Assembly (NCBI GenBank): GCA_947632555.1
Contig: CANRPU010000001.1
Location: forward strand, 62,001-126,000
DNA length: 64,000 nt
Direction of reading: 5' to 3'
Source of the DNA: an uncultured Lachnospiraceae bacterium
GTDB lineage: Bacteria > Bacillota > Clostridia > Lachnospirales > Lachnospiraceae
Shown: one piece after another, positions 8,671 to 17,548 of the stretch
Layout of the letters: the number at the start of each line of letters is the position of its first letter
How positions within the stretch are numbered: position 1 is the stretch's first letter
Made by a program: the position numbers and the translations under genes
The notes under the pieces: model-generated
Databases searched by the model: none
What the model was told of the DNA's origin: nothing
The model's input: the letters and a program-made list of their open reading frames with translations, nothing else

Positions 8671-9777
8671 CTATATCTGTATATTTTTCATCAATTCCTC
8701 TGCTATTATTTCGCTGGGTTCACAATCTCCCACTAAAGAATGCCTTTCATATGTTTTATATGAATCAGCAAATGCTTCTATTTCATCTAAATTACCATTG
8801 TACAATAACGCGTTTTCTCCAATACCCTCCAAGCGCTCTGTATTTTTTCGCAAAATCAGGCAAGGCTTCCCCATGTAATAGAGTTCTTCCTGATTACTTC
8901 CCCCATCCGTAATAACATATTGTGATCCCTCTAACAACTTCATAAAATCAAAATAATCTACCCGCGGAAGTAATGTAAAATTGGTATTCTTTTCTAAATC
9001 CTGCAACATATCCATTTTCTGTAAAGTAGTTTCCGTTATCTTATGCAGAATCATCACACATTTTTTGCGGCATGATATCTTTTCAATTATCTGCAGCACC
9101 TGCTGCACCAGTTTTTTATTCATAAGATTTTCCTGCCTATGCATAACAAAGACAAAATAATCTTCTTTAAGCAGCTCCGTGATTCTTTCCTCTTTTATCA
9201 AAATTTTTTGTGAATACGCAAGACTATCTAAAATAGTATTTTGCCCCGTATTCACTACCTTACCTTTTGCTTTTTTCAGATTCGATACTGCTTCGTCACC
9301 TGGAGCAAAATGCAATCTTGCCAGCCGGCTGGTAAGCAGTCTGTCTATTTCCTCCGGGAATGGGTCTGTCAGATGATGGGATCGTAATCCTGCCTCAATA
9401 TGACAAACTGTGCAGCCCATTTTCCTGCCCAAATGCGCCCCCATTAATGTAGATACTGTATCTCCGTGAACCACCATTAACTTTCCTGTTAGTGTATCTC
9501 CAAACTGTTGCTTTATCTTTTTGACCGCCTGGCTGTGCGTCTTAATAAACCAGCCCAACAATCCCAATGCGCTTCTTTTAATATCTGCTTCATAACTTAA
9601 TTCCAAAAGATTTCCGTTTAATTTGATACCTTTCAGAATACGGCTTTTATTCAAATCATTTTGTCCAGAAGCTATTACATTCACAATAGCATCATTTTCC
9701 ATACATGCAAGCATTACGGGAAATACTTTTATTAACTCTGCTTCTGTACCTATAAAAAAATATATTTCTTTCTTCAT
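8671..9777 (-). CDS. UDP-N-acetylglucosamine 2-epimerase family protein (WecB-like)
   Basis: A 368-residue protein with the GT-B-like fold of 2-epimerases. MVVHGDTVSTLMGA, CHIEAGLRSHHLTDPFPEE and ITDGGSNQEELYYMGKPC are the characteristic motifs; the His and Glu residues of the second line the active site. It converts UDP-GlcNAc to UDP-ManNAc, or is a related hydrolysing form. The first motif reads GTEAELIKVFPVM where most members have GTRPE, so it is a divergent subgroup and its substrate is less certain. The ATG overlaps the stop of the upstream GT2 (ATGA). ManNAc is not otherwise needed for pseudaminic acid, so it probably feeds the repeat unit. Confidence 0.85.
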   Translation of the reverse strand: MKKEIYFFIGTEAELIKVFPVMLACMENDAIVNVIASGQNDLNKSRILKGIKLNGNLLELSYEADIKRSALGLLGWFIKTHSQAVKKIKQQFGDTLTGKLMVVHGDTVSTLMGAHLGRKMGCTVCHIEAGLRSHHLTDPFPEEIDRLLTSRLARLHFAPGDEAVSNLKKAKGKVVNTGQNTILDSLAYSQKILIKEERITELLKEDYFVFVMHRQENLMNKKLVQQVLQIIEKISCRKKCVMILHKITETTLQKMDMLQDLEKNTNFTLLPRVDYFDFMKLLEGSQYVITDGGSNQEELYYMGKPCLILRKNTERLEGIGENALLYNGNLDEIEAFADSYKTYERHSLVGDCEPSEIIAEELMKNIQI

Positions 9778-10799
9778 CCTCTTAAACCCTTTAATATCCT
9801 TTTACATTTTTGTTTCCATATCTGTAATTTCTGTTCGCGATTCTCCATCTTAATTTTTTTATTATAATATAATTCCGGCCGAATTACAAAGTATTTGTAT
9901 AGTTTTCGCTGGGCTTCCGATAAATCCTTGCCTGTTTCCAATTCTTTATACAAGTCCGCGAACCGTTTCCTCCAATTCAGCAGCAGCTGCCCCGCTTCAG
10001 GAATCTGCATAAGATTTTTGTAATTCTTGCAGATATAATGCAGCATTTGCAGCTTGGTCCACTCTGCCATTTGATGATAGCCGCGATCCTGAAGAAATAC
10101 CAGCCGCTCTTCACACGCCTGCCACCCGTCTTCTATGCTTTTCCAATTCAACGTCCCCATAATACTGCCGGTACGCTGCAGATAGTAATAGAGTTTTCTG
10201 TCCGTAAATACGATACGCCCGCAGATATCCAGCAGATGATGTATCAGAAACTCATCCTCCTGAAGTTTTCCTTCTGGATACCGTAATTGTTCAAACAAAC
10301 TGCGTTTATATAATTTATTCCACGCTACAACAGTCAGCAGATTGCGATACTGCAGGCAGTGCATCACCTCTTCACCTTCAAACACTTTCCTTTCCTGTTC
10401 TTCCTGCGTGTTGAAGCTTACTTCCTCCCCATCCTTTACCGGCAAAAAACCGCATACGGAAATATCCGCTTTGGTTTCCCGCATATTTTCATACAGGATC
10501 CTGATCATGTCCGAATGAATAAAATCATCGCTGTCCACAAAAAGAATATAACTTCCCGAAGCCTCATCCAGTCCGGCATTTCTCGCGCCGGACAGCCCTC
10601 TGTTTTTCTGATGGATCACTCTGATACGGGCATCCTGAAGTGCGTAACGATCACAGATCTCCCCACAGTTATCGGGAGAGCCGTCATCTACCAGTATGAT
10701 TTCCAGTTCCGGATAACTTTGCGCTGATACGGACAAAATGCATTTTTCCAGATAGGCCTCTACCCTGTATACAGGAATGATCACGCTAATTTTCTCCAT
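9774..10799 (-). CDS. GT2 glycosyltransferase
   Basis: A 341-residue GT2 enzyme: ISVIIPVYRVEAYLEK, VDDGSPDNCG (nucleotide binding, about 36-45), the conserved GLSGARNAGLD, and FVDSDDFI (DxD, about 86-93). EDEFLIHHLLDICGR is the usual ED catalytic-base region. The C-terminus is basic (KQKCKRILKGLRG) and may sit at the membrane. GAGGAG lies 5 bases before the ATG at 10799, which decides the start over an ATG 27 bases earlier. It overlaps the neighbouring GT2 by 14 bases. It adds a single sugar to the lipid-linked oligosaccharide; the donor cannot be predicted. Confidence 0.87.
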   Translation of the reverse strand: MEKISVIIPVYRVEAYLEKCILSVSAQSYPELEIILVDDGSPDNCGEICDRYALQDARIRVIHQKNRGLSGARNAGLDEASGSYILFVDSDDFIHSDMIRILYENMRETKADISVCGFLPVKDGEEVSFNTQEEQERKVFEGEEVMHCLQYRNLLTVVAWNKLYKRSLFEQLRYPEGKLQEDEFLIHHLLDICGRIVFTDRKLYYYLQRTGSIMGTLNWKSIEDGWQACEERLVFLQDRGYHQMAEWTKLQMLHYICKNYKNLMQIPEAGQLLLNWRKRFADLYKELETGKDLSEAQRKLYKYFVIRPELYYNKKIKMENREQKLQIWKQKCKRILKGLRG

Positions 10800-11802
10800 G
10801 TAAACTCCTCTGCCGAATCCGGCCATACAGCCACACCAACAAATAAGAACGGGTTCTCATCATCCAATATGTCCCCTTTCCCATATTATCTTTCTGATAT
10901 CTCAGGCATTTTTGAAATTGGCTATCCCGTAATATCCTGCCCTTTTCCCAAAATTTCTGCCAGGCGGACAGAGGACAGCCCGGCATGTCCAGATTATAAA
11001 AAGCATTCTGCATATACTCCCAGTATCTTATATCATACAGGGGCTGATCTTCTATGGGCGCTCCCCATCGTCTGCTGCAGTCAAGCAGTTCCCTCAGAAT
11101 TTTTTTATGGATTTCGTAATAATGGTTTCGATATCCGGAGTCCAGAGAACTTTCCCCATTACGGACATACGCATATATAACCTGATTCAGGATCAGAACA
11201 TGGGTATTCCCCATAGCCTCCATATACTGCAGATTAAACCACAGATCCTCGGCAATGGATATCTGTTCCGGCATATGCAGCGCATGGTCTTTTATCAGTT
11301 TGGTCCGATACAGCTTATTGACAGGAGAATTCAACAAATAGCGTGCGGAAAATTTCAGGATATCACTCCGCTCTGCCATACTGTAAGTCTGCTTATCGTA
11401 GGAATACACTGTTTCAGGTACGCTGTGATTTTCACTGATCAGCTGTATTGCTGTCCAGCAGAATACATCTTCTCCCCGCTTTTTCTGCTCCGATACCAGA
11501 GGTTCCAGGTAGTTTTCCGGCCAATAATCGTCGCTGTCCAAAAACAGCAGATACTTTCCCCTGGCCAGTTCCATGCCTTTGTTTCTGGCCGAAGATACGC
11601 CTCCGTTTTCCTTGTGAAAGACCTGAATACGCCCATCACCGGCCGCCAAAGTATCACATATGCTGCCGCTTTTATCCGAAGAGCCATCATCTATCAGCAA
11701 AAGTTCCCAGTCAACAAAACGCTGCCGCGCAACACTCTCTACACATCGCTCAATGCTCTTTTCCGCATTATATACCGGCACAACCACACTGACAAAGGGC
11801 AT
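10786..11802 (-). CDS. GT2 glycosyltransferase
   Basis: A 338-residue GT2 enzyme with VSVVVPVYNAEKS, IDDGSSDKSG, GGVSSARNKGMELA and FLDSDDYWPENY; ISIAEDLWFNLQYM carries the ED base. The C-terminal 60 residues are basic and aromatic without a clear membrane helix. It follows the GT6 gene by 3 bases and overlaps the next GT2 by 14 bases. It resembles the GT2 genes at 9774 and 13504 in length and motif spacing, so the three are probably old paralogues. Acceptor and donor unknown; by position it may act before or next to the blood-group-like steps. Confidence 0.87.
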   Translation of the reverse strand: MPFVSVVVPVYNAEKSIERCVESVARQRFVDWELLLIDDGSSDKSGSICDTLAAGDGRIQVFHKENGGVSSARNKGMELARGKYLLFLDSDDYWPENYLEPLVSEQKKRGEDVFCWTAIQLISENHSVPETVYSYDKQTYSMAERSDILKFSARYLLNSPVNKLYRTKLIKDHALHMPEQISIAEDLWFNLQYMEAMGNTHVLILNQVIYAYVRNGESSLDSGYRNHYYEIHKKILRELLDCSRRWGAPIEDQPLYDIRYWEYMQNAFYNLDMPGCPLSAWQKFWEKGRILRDSQFQKCLRYQKDNMGKGTYWMMRTRSYLLVWLYGRIRQRSLHGEN

Positions 11803-11805
11803 ACT

Positions 11806-12624
11806 TCATCTCTCTTTCCGGCTGTTATCAAAAACAGCTCTGAGTCTGGAGCGCAGCGCGATCCTGCTCTTCAGTCTGCTCAGGTACGCTTCGATCCGGC
11901 CACGCCAATTCCCTGCCTTTACCATATCCACATCAAAATATCGGCTTTTATCCCGTATCAGCATTTTAGCCTCATAGGGCAGCTCCCAGTCCTCCGGATA
12001 CCCATAGCAGGGCGGAAGGATCTTCACATCCTTTCGTCCAATCAAATAGCGATTCAAATGGGACTCGTCATGCCAAAGCGCCATTACCCCTGCCGCCTTG
12101 TCCGCTTCCACCGCAGCCTTCAGACAATGCACCATATTCATATACGCGCGTGTCTTACCGCCGTTCAGACCTCCCATGCAATAGTATTCCCCTTCGTCCT
12201 CCCGCACATATGCTCTGCTGGCCGGATTTCGATCATATGTCATATCGGCAGGCTTCCTTCCATGCTGTCCCGCGTGTTCCGCTGCCAGCAGATCTTCCTT
12301 GACCGGAAGAAATTCTTCTTCTGTTATTTTCTGCACGCATAAAAAATTAGCATTGATAAAAAAAGTATAATCATAATCCTGCCAACGCGCTTCTTCTCTG
12401 GTAAAAAGAGAAAATCTCATGAGAGTATTGTCCGGCCATCCTAAATTTTTTTGAGAAATCAGGCAGACATTTTCTCTGTTTCCGTATACCAGTCGGGGAT
12501 CGTCAGTAAAAACAAAGTAAGTTTTACTGCAGTTAGTCAGAAAATTTTCTTCAAAACTTTCATAAAATTCTTTCCAGAATACCGTATATTTTCCCGTACA
12601 AATATAAAGGATCGCGATTTTCAT
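11806..12624 (-). CDS. GT6-family glycosyltransferase (blood-group A/B transferase homologue)
   Basis: A 272-residue protein starting MKIAILYICTGKYTVFWKEF, the bacterial GT6 opening. FFINANFLC (88-96) has Asn-Ala-Asn (91-93) where animal ABO transferases have DxD, as is known for bacterial GT6 enzymes such as BoGT6a. YYCMGGLNGG (147-156) and WHDESHLNRY (184-193) are the other GT6 hallmarks. Known members retain configuration and add GalNAc or Gal alpha-1,3 to a 2-fucosylated galactose. The ATG at 12624 overlaps the stop of the GT11 fucosyltransferase gene (ATGA), so acceptor maker and user are coupled. It is somewhat longer than the bacterial relatives, owing to a basic C-terminal tail of about 35 residues. 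Family is very likely; A versus B sugar cannot be read. Confidence 0.92.
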   Translation of the reverse strand: MKIAILYICTGKYTVFWKEFYESFEENFLTNCSKTYFVFTDDPRLVYGNRENVCLISQKNLGWPDNTLMRFSLFTREEARWQDYDYTFFINANFLCVQKITEEEFLPVKEDLLAAEHAGQHGRKPADMTYDRNPASRAYVREDEGEYYCMGGLNGGKTRAYMNMVHCLKAAVEADKAAGVMALWHDESHLNRYLIGRKDVKILPPCYGYPEDWELPYEAKMLIRDKSRYFDVDMVKAGNWRGRIEAYLSRLKSRIALRSRLRAVFDNSRKER

Positions 12625-13502
12625 ACTCCTGCTTCCTTCCCTTCCGCATCGATCTTCAGGCTGCAAAGCCCATAATAAATATCCTGTCCATCCGAATTGT
12701 TCAGCCATTTCGACGGCATGATCACTGTTTTGTCTTCCGCCGCGTCCAACCAGGCGCCCCACCAGCTAAAGCTGCTGTTGGCAAGAATATGACCTCCACC
12801 GCAGCAGCTCATTAAAGCCAGATCTTCTTCCGCGGAAGTTCCTTCCACCAATATCACTTTCCCGTCCGCGAATTTTCTTCCCCAGGCTTTATCATCCGTA
12901 AACAGATAAAATACTGTATCGGGATCCTGCTGTCTGAAATAATCCATCGCGGAGCAATAATATTCCTCCGTACAGATCCCACCATATAACGATGCGAATT
13001 TCTCCTGCAGATAATCTCCCCTGCGTACATGCAGGCTGACCGCGCGGGCTTCCTCTATCTGCTTTTTATAACAGTTCGCCTGATCAGAGAATTTCATAAA
13101 ATCAAAGCGAAATTCCTGTCTTAATATTGCTTCTATTTCTTCAAAATAACGCTGGCTCTGCCAATATCCTATCGCATAACAGTCCTCAGCCTGAAAAATT
13201 TCCTGTTCAAAGGTAATGGCATCCTTTTCCTGGTAAAGCTTTTCTTTCCTGCCAAAGAGTTTTCTTCTGATACGCTGCCATGGCAGCAGAGAAGAATCGG
13301 TCAACCGGTTGTAGTCCTTGTTATTTCCCCTCTCGTAGGTCAGCGGGAAAACACTCTCTAGGCGGTTATCATGCCTTCCTGCCTTTTCATACATAATCGT
13401 ATCTTCCAGATATACTTCTTTTCCTCTTTCACGCAATGTTCGATACAGCGCGTATTGAAACATCTGATTGCCCAATCCACCGCACATTCTCAATATCAAC
13501 AT
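12621..13502 (-). CDS. GT11-family alpha-1,2-fucosyltransferase
   Basis: A 293-residue protein with the GT11 signature. GGLGNQMFQYA (8-18) opens it, HVRRGDY (158-164) is the GDP-fucose-binding HxRRxDY motif, and NSSFSWWGAWL (about 242-252) is the third conserved block. Such enzymes transfer fucose alpha-1,2 to galactose and make H-antigen-like structures. The downstream GT6 gene, which uses exactly this product in known systems, overlaps it by 4 bases. GDP-fucose synthesis (gmd, fcl) is not in the window and must be elsewhere. The ATG is 1 base past the upstream stop; GAGG lies about 14 bases away, so translation probably relies on coupling. Confidence 0.93.
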   Translation of the reverse strand: MLILRMCGGLGNQMFQYALYRTLRERGKEVYLEDTIMYEKAGRHDNRLESVFPLTYERGNNKDYNRLTDSSLLPWQRIRRKLFGRKEKLYQEKDAITFEQEIFQAEDCYAIGYWQSQRYFEEIEAILRQEFRFDFMKFSDQANCYKKQIEEARAVSLHVRRGDYLQEKFASLYGGICTEEYYCSAMDYFRQQDPDTVFYLFTDDKAWGRKFADGKVILVEGTSAEEDLALMSCCGGGHILANSSFSWWGAWLDAAEDKTVIMPSKWLNNSDGQDIYYGLCSLKIDAEGKEAGV

Positions 13503-13503
13503 A

Positions 13504-14523
13504 TTATTTCTGTAACCTCTTTAATCGCATCGGCAGTATCCACGCATCATTTACCCGCATCAGAAACCGAAAAAGCAGAGGAGAAAAAACAAACAGTTTT
13601 GTTTTCCATCGTTCGGTTTTTCTGGCATCTTCTATGGCATATACCTGAGGGAACGTATCCTTTCTCTCTCTGATCAGCGCCACCAATTCTTTGGCATGAT
13701 ACCGAAGGCCGCGGTTCCTTTTCTGGTAAAGCTCCCTGTAGAGCCAGAGCACCCTCTTATAAAAATAATAGCGATGCGTGGCTGCCAGTTCCGGATTTTC
13801 CAGGGACTTAAGAAACGACTCCTTTTCAACATACGCCGGGATCAGATCCGAAAACATCCTTTCTGTCAGTCCCGCGTTCATGATGCTGCCCTCTCTGGCG
13901 CACACATAATCATATCCTGCCGTATCAATGTATACCCCGCAGGATACTCTGCTTAGAACCTTCGCCGAAAACACCACGTCTTCATACCATTTTCCTTCCG
14001 GGAAACGTTCCTTTTCCAAAAGGCTCCGGTGGTACAGTTTGTTCCATGCGGCATGCTGGATCAGATAGGACTCATCTTCCTTTAACTGCTGCAGCAGCAT
14101 TTCATACGGTCTTCTGAACACGGTTACCGTTCCGGTAGATCCATCTTCCACAACATCCGGATATACTCTCCGGTAACGGCATGCCGCCAGCTGCGCCCGA
14201 TTGCTTTTCACCGCCTCTGCCAAAGCAGCATACATTCCCGGTTCCAGCCAGTCATCCCCATCTACAAAGGCGATGTACTCTCCTGCCGCCGCTTCTATTC
14301 CTGTATTCCTGGCAGCGCTCAATCCGCCGTTTGGCCGGTGGATAACGCGGATCCTCTCATCCCGCCCCATGTACTCGTCGCACATCACCCCGGAGGTATC
14401 CGTAGAACCGTCATCTACCAGAATAATTTCCAGTTCCCGATACGTCTGGACCAGAATAGAGTCCACGCACTTTTTCAGGTATTTATCAACATTATAGACC
14501 GCCACTATCACCGAAATCAGCAT
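13504..14523 (-). CDS. GT2 glycosyltransferase
   Basis: A 339-residue GT2 enzyme: LISVIVAVYNVDKYLKK, VDDGSTDTSG, GGLSAARNTGIEAA, FVDGDDWLEPG and EDVVFSAKVLS are all in place. A C-terminal basic, hydrophobic stretch (KLFVFSPLLFRFLMR) may touch the membrane. Its start overlaps the upstream GT4 gene by 7 bases and its stop is 1 base from the fucosyltransferase start. By position it may add the galactose that the fucosyltransferase then decorates (inference). Linkage unknown. Confidence 0.87.
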   Translation of the reverse strand: MLISVIVAVYNVDKYLKKCVDSILVQTYRELEIILVDDGSTDTSGVMCDEYMGRDERIRVIHRPNGGLSAARNTGIEAAAGEYIAFVDGDDWLEPGMYAALAEAVKSNRAQLAACRYRRVYPDVVEDGSTGTVTVFRRPYEMLLQQLKEDESYLIQHAAWNKLYHRSLLEKERFPEGKWYEDVVFSAKVLSRVSCGVYIDTAGYDYVCAREGSIMNAGLTERMFSDLIPAYVEKESFLKSLENPELAATHRYYFYKRVLWLYRELYQKRNRGLRYHAKELVALIRERKDTFPQVYAIEDARKTERWKTKLFVFSPLLFRFLMRVNDAWILPMRLKRLQK

Positions 14524-15635
14524 TTCTTTTTTACACCGTCCATGATACTGTTAAAATAAGCTTCCCACTTTTTGTTCACCGCTTCCGGATTCAGCTGTTC
14601 CTGCACTTTGGCCGCCTCTCTTCCTACCCTCTCCAGTTCCTCCGGATGAGAAAGGCAGTCGCGGATCTGTCTTCGCAGCGCTGCCTCGTCTCGTACCGGA
14701 ACCAGGTAGCCGTTTTCGCCGTGCCGTATCATCTCTCCCGGTCCTCCGCAGGGACAGTCTGTGGAGATCACCGGAAGCCCCAGCGCCATCGCTTCCAGCA
14801 GTGCGTTGGGCATCCCCTCCGTATCGGATGTCATTACAAACAGACTGCTTTTTTGGATTTTATCCTCTACCCGTTCTGTTCTGCCCGGAAGAAATACACG
14901 GTTCTCCAAATGCAGGCTGGCAATGAGCCGTTCCAATTCTTCCCGTTTTTCCCCTTCTCCGTAGATTACCACCCGATACGTGGGAAATTCCTCCGCCAGC
15001 CCCGCGAAAGCTCTGCAGAGCATGGCGTGATTTTTGTTTTCATCCAGCCGTCCCACGGCCACAATCTCTTTTTCCCGTATCCCCTCATAGCGAGGCTTTA
15101 AGAATACCGGATTCAGCGAATTGGGCAGTATCACCGATTTCTTTTGAATCCTTTTCGGGAAAAACGCTTTGGCCTCCTCGGTCTGCAGCACGATCCCGTC
15201 CGCGAGCATAAACCCGTTCTTCGCCAGGAAACGCATAAAGGGTGTATAATACTCCATCTTCGGGTCCGCAACTACCGACACTACCGTCCTGCCTGTACGA
15301 AACATTCCTGCGGCAAGCGCCATAAAATTATTTTTTCCATTACAGGAAAATACAATATCAGGTTGTATTTTTTTTAAGATTCGCCGCAATTTTCTGTAAC
15401 GGTTTACAAAATTTCGGATTCTTCCCGGCCCTGTTTCCTCGGGCGTCAGATCAGAAATAACTCTCCTGATCCCCGCGCTGGTAGGGTATTCATCTTCCAG
15501 CCTGTACTGTGTTACCAGGAACACCTCGTACCCCTTACCGGTAAAATACTCCGCCAGGTTCACAAATACTCTTTCCGCGCCGCCTCTGGTCAGGGAACTA
15601 CAGTAAAACGCGATCCTCTTTTCCTTCTTTATCAT
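14517..15635 (-). CDS. GT4 glycosyltransferase
   Basis: A 372-residue GT-B enzyme. The N-domain opens with RIAFYCSSLTRGGAERV, and the C-domain carries VAVGRLDENKNH, the donor-binding TSDTEGMPNALLEAM with its E-x7-E, and TDCPCGGPGEMI. This is the pattern of PglH/PglJ-like retaining transferases that add HexNAc or hexose. The ATG at 15635 overlaps the stop of the AsnB-type gene (ATGA), and GGGAGGGAG precedes it; longer forms with an upstream start are not needed. It closely resembles the GT4 at 20866-21981, including the TDCPCGGPG motif, so the two may be paralogues within the locus. Confidence 0.88.
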   Translation of the reverse strand: MIKKEKRIAFYCSSLTRGGAERVFVNLAEYFTGKGYEVFLVTQYRLEDEYPTSAGIRRVISDLTPEETGPGRIRNFVNRYRKLRRILKKIQPDIVFSCNGKNNFMALAAGMFRTGRTVVSVVADPKMEYYTPFMRFLAKNGFMLADGIVLQTEEAKAFFPKRIQKKSVILPNSLNPVFLKPRYEGIREKEIVAVGRLDENKNHAMLCRAFAGLAEEFPTYRVVIYGEGEKREELERLIASLHLENRVFLPGRTERVEDKIQKSSLFVMTSDTEGMPNALLEAMALGLPVISTDCPCGGPGEMIRHGENGYLVPVRDEAALRRQIRDCLSHPEELERVGREAAKVQEQLNPEAVNKKWEAYFNSIMDGVKKKC

Positions 15636-17530
15636 CGGGCTCCCTCCCCGGCGCTCATATACTTCCCATACCACTGCTGAAACACGAAAAACGGCCACAG
15701 CATTTTAGAATAATTTTTACCGGTCGCAGGGCCCCCATCCCCATGTTCCAGATAGTCCTTTAACATTTTTTCAAGAAAATCCGCGTCAAATAAATCCTGT
15801 CTGAGCAGAAAATCCCTGTCCGCCACGGCAAGCAGCTGTTCCCGCAAAGGTCCCCTGAGCCATTTGTCCAACGGCACGGAAAAGCCTTTTTTGGGCCGCT
15901 CCAACAGCTCTTTGGGAAGATAGTCGTACGCGATATCCTTTAATATACGCTTTTTTATCTTGTTTCCGTACTTAAAAGAATGCGGCAGCCTGTAAGCGTA
16001 CTCCATCACCTCTTTGTCCAGCAGCGGACAGCGGGCTTCCAAAGAATATTTCATTGCCGCCCTGTCCACTTTGCAGAGAATATCTCCCGGCAGGTAAGTA
16101 TCCATGTCCAAAAGCATTCTCCGCTCCTGCCAGTTCTTTTCATGATATGAGGTTTCCTGCTCATAAAGCAGAGGTATAGCGCCTGACTTTATCATACGCT
16201 CCGCAGTCCGCATATAATTTTCCAACCCCAGCTGTGTTTTGCTGTCTTTACTGCGATTTTTCACTATCACCCTGATCTTAAACGGCAGACTATCCTGAAG
16301 CTTTAACGCTTTCACACCCGGCAGACTGCATACCCGCCAGATCAGTTCTCCCAACACATCCAGTTTCTGAGCTAATCCTACTTTATCGTATATACCGTAC
16401 CCACAGAAAAATTCATCTCCGCCATCTCCGGAAAGCGCTACCGTGACATCTCTTTTTGCCAGTTCCGCGACCAGCATACTGGGTATCTGCGAACTGTCCG
16501 CAAAAGGTTCATCGTAATACGCGGCAATACTGTCCACCAGGGCAAACATTTCCTGTTCCCCGATGTAATATTCCGTATGATCGGTTCCCAGATACCGCGC
16601 CACTTCTTTCGCGAATCCGGCTTCATTATACTTTTCATCCAGAAACCCAATAGAATAAGTCCGCACCGGCTCTTTTGACTGACTCTGCGCGATAGCGGTA
16701 ATCAAAGAAGAATCATATCCGCCGCTGAGAAAGGTTCCTAAAGGCACATCAGAAATCATCCGCAGCGCTACGGATTTATTCAGCAGCGCTTTCAGCTCTT
16801 CCTTGGCCTGCGCGTAATCCTTTACCGGATGTTCTTTTTGCTCCTGATAGACCTTTTTTACATCCCAGTATTTCCAGGTTTCTACTTCTCCGGCATAAAA
16901 TTTTAAAATGGCCCCCGGCTCCAGCTTATATACCTTTTCAAAAATAGTATCCGGCGCGTTAATATACTGATGATACAAATACCGGGAGAGTACTTCCGAC
17001 CGGATACGGCGCTGAAAAAAAGGATGGAGCATCAGCGGCTTCAGTTCGGACGCGAATACCAGATTCTGGTTTTCCCACCAATAGTATAACGGCTTTTTTC
17101 CGATACGGTCACGAAACAGATAAAGGCTTTCCTCCTGCCTGTCATAAAGCGCGATGGCAAACATCCCGTTAAATCTCTCTACACAATGAATCCCCCATTT
17201 CAGGTAGGCCGCCAGTATCACTTCCGTATCACAAGTGGAATGAAAGGGATAATCGGCAAGTTCCTCTCTTAATTCCAAAAAATTATAAATCTCTCCGTTA
17301 AATACCACAGAGATTCTTTTATCAGCCGAATGCATCGGCTGATGCCCGGATTCTGACAGATCCTGAATGGCAAGCCTGCGCTGCGCCAACCCCACAGCGT
17401 ATCCTCTGGTCGCGGGATATATTTCCTCCCCACTGTCATCAGGTCCTCTGTGATACATGGCATCGTTCATTCTTTTCAGTTCGTTCAACGTAATGCTGTT
17501 TCTGCTCACAAACCCGCAAATTCCACACAT
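15632..17530 (-). CDS. asnB: AsnB-type glutamine-dependent amidotransferase
   Basis: A 632-residue two-domain protein. MCGICGFVSRN gives the N-terminal nucleophile Cys2 of the glutaminase domain, with YHRGPDDSG and VFNGEIYN following. The synthetase domain has FLSGGYDSSL (PP-loop), ALSGDGGDEFF and DRAAMKYSLEARCPLLD. It uses glutamine and ATP to turn a carboxylate into an amide. Inside glycan loci, homologues such as WbpS amidate uronic acids of the O-unit; the WbpO/WbpP-like genes at 28159-30464 would supply a GalNAcA residue here. Ordinary asparagine synthesis is the alternative. It lies 18 bases after the DUF362 gene and overlaps the GT4 gene. Confidence 0.88.
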   Translation of the reverse strand: MCGICGFVSRNSITLNELKRMNDAMYHRGPDDSGEEIYPATRGYAVGLAQRRLAIQDLSESGHQPMHSADKRISVVFNGEIYNFLELREELADYPFHSTCDTEVILAAYLKWGIHCVERFNGMFAIALYDRQEESLYLFRDRIGKKPLYYWWENQNLVFASELKPLMLHPFFQRRIRSEVLSRYLYHQYINAPDTIFEKVYKLEPGAILKFYAGEVETWKYWDVKKVYQEQKEHPVKDYAQAKEELKALLNKSVALRMISDVPLGTFLSGGYDSSLITAIAQSQSKEPVRTYSIGFLDEKYNEAGFAKEVARYLGTDHTEYYIGEQEMFALVDSIAAYYDEPFADSSQIPSMLVAELAKRDVTVALSGDGGDEFFCGYGIYDKVGLAQKLDVLGELIWRVCSLPGVKALKLQDSLPFKIRVIVKNRSKDSKTQLGLENYMRTAERMIKSGAIPLLYEQETSYHEKNWQERRMLLDMDTYLPGDILCKVDRAAMKYSLEARCPLLDKEVMEYAYRLPHSFKYGNKIKKRILKDIAYDYLPKELLERPKKGFSVPLDKWLRGPLREQLLAVADRDFLLRQDLFDADFLEKMLKDYLEHGDGGPATGKNYSKMLWPFFVFQQWYGKYMSAGEGAR

Positions 17531-17548
17531 ACTTTCTCTATACCCTTT

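Noticed and set aside
11107..12342. Long plus-strand reading frame (411 codons)
   Set aside because: It lies antisense over the GT2 and GT6 genes, lacks a ribosome site and has no recognisable motif; it is a by-product of codon use on the other strand.
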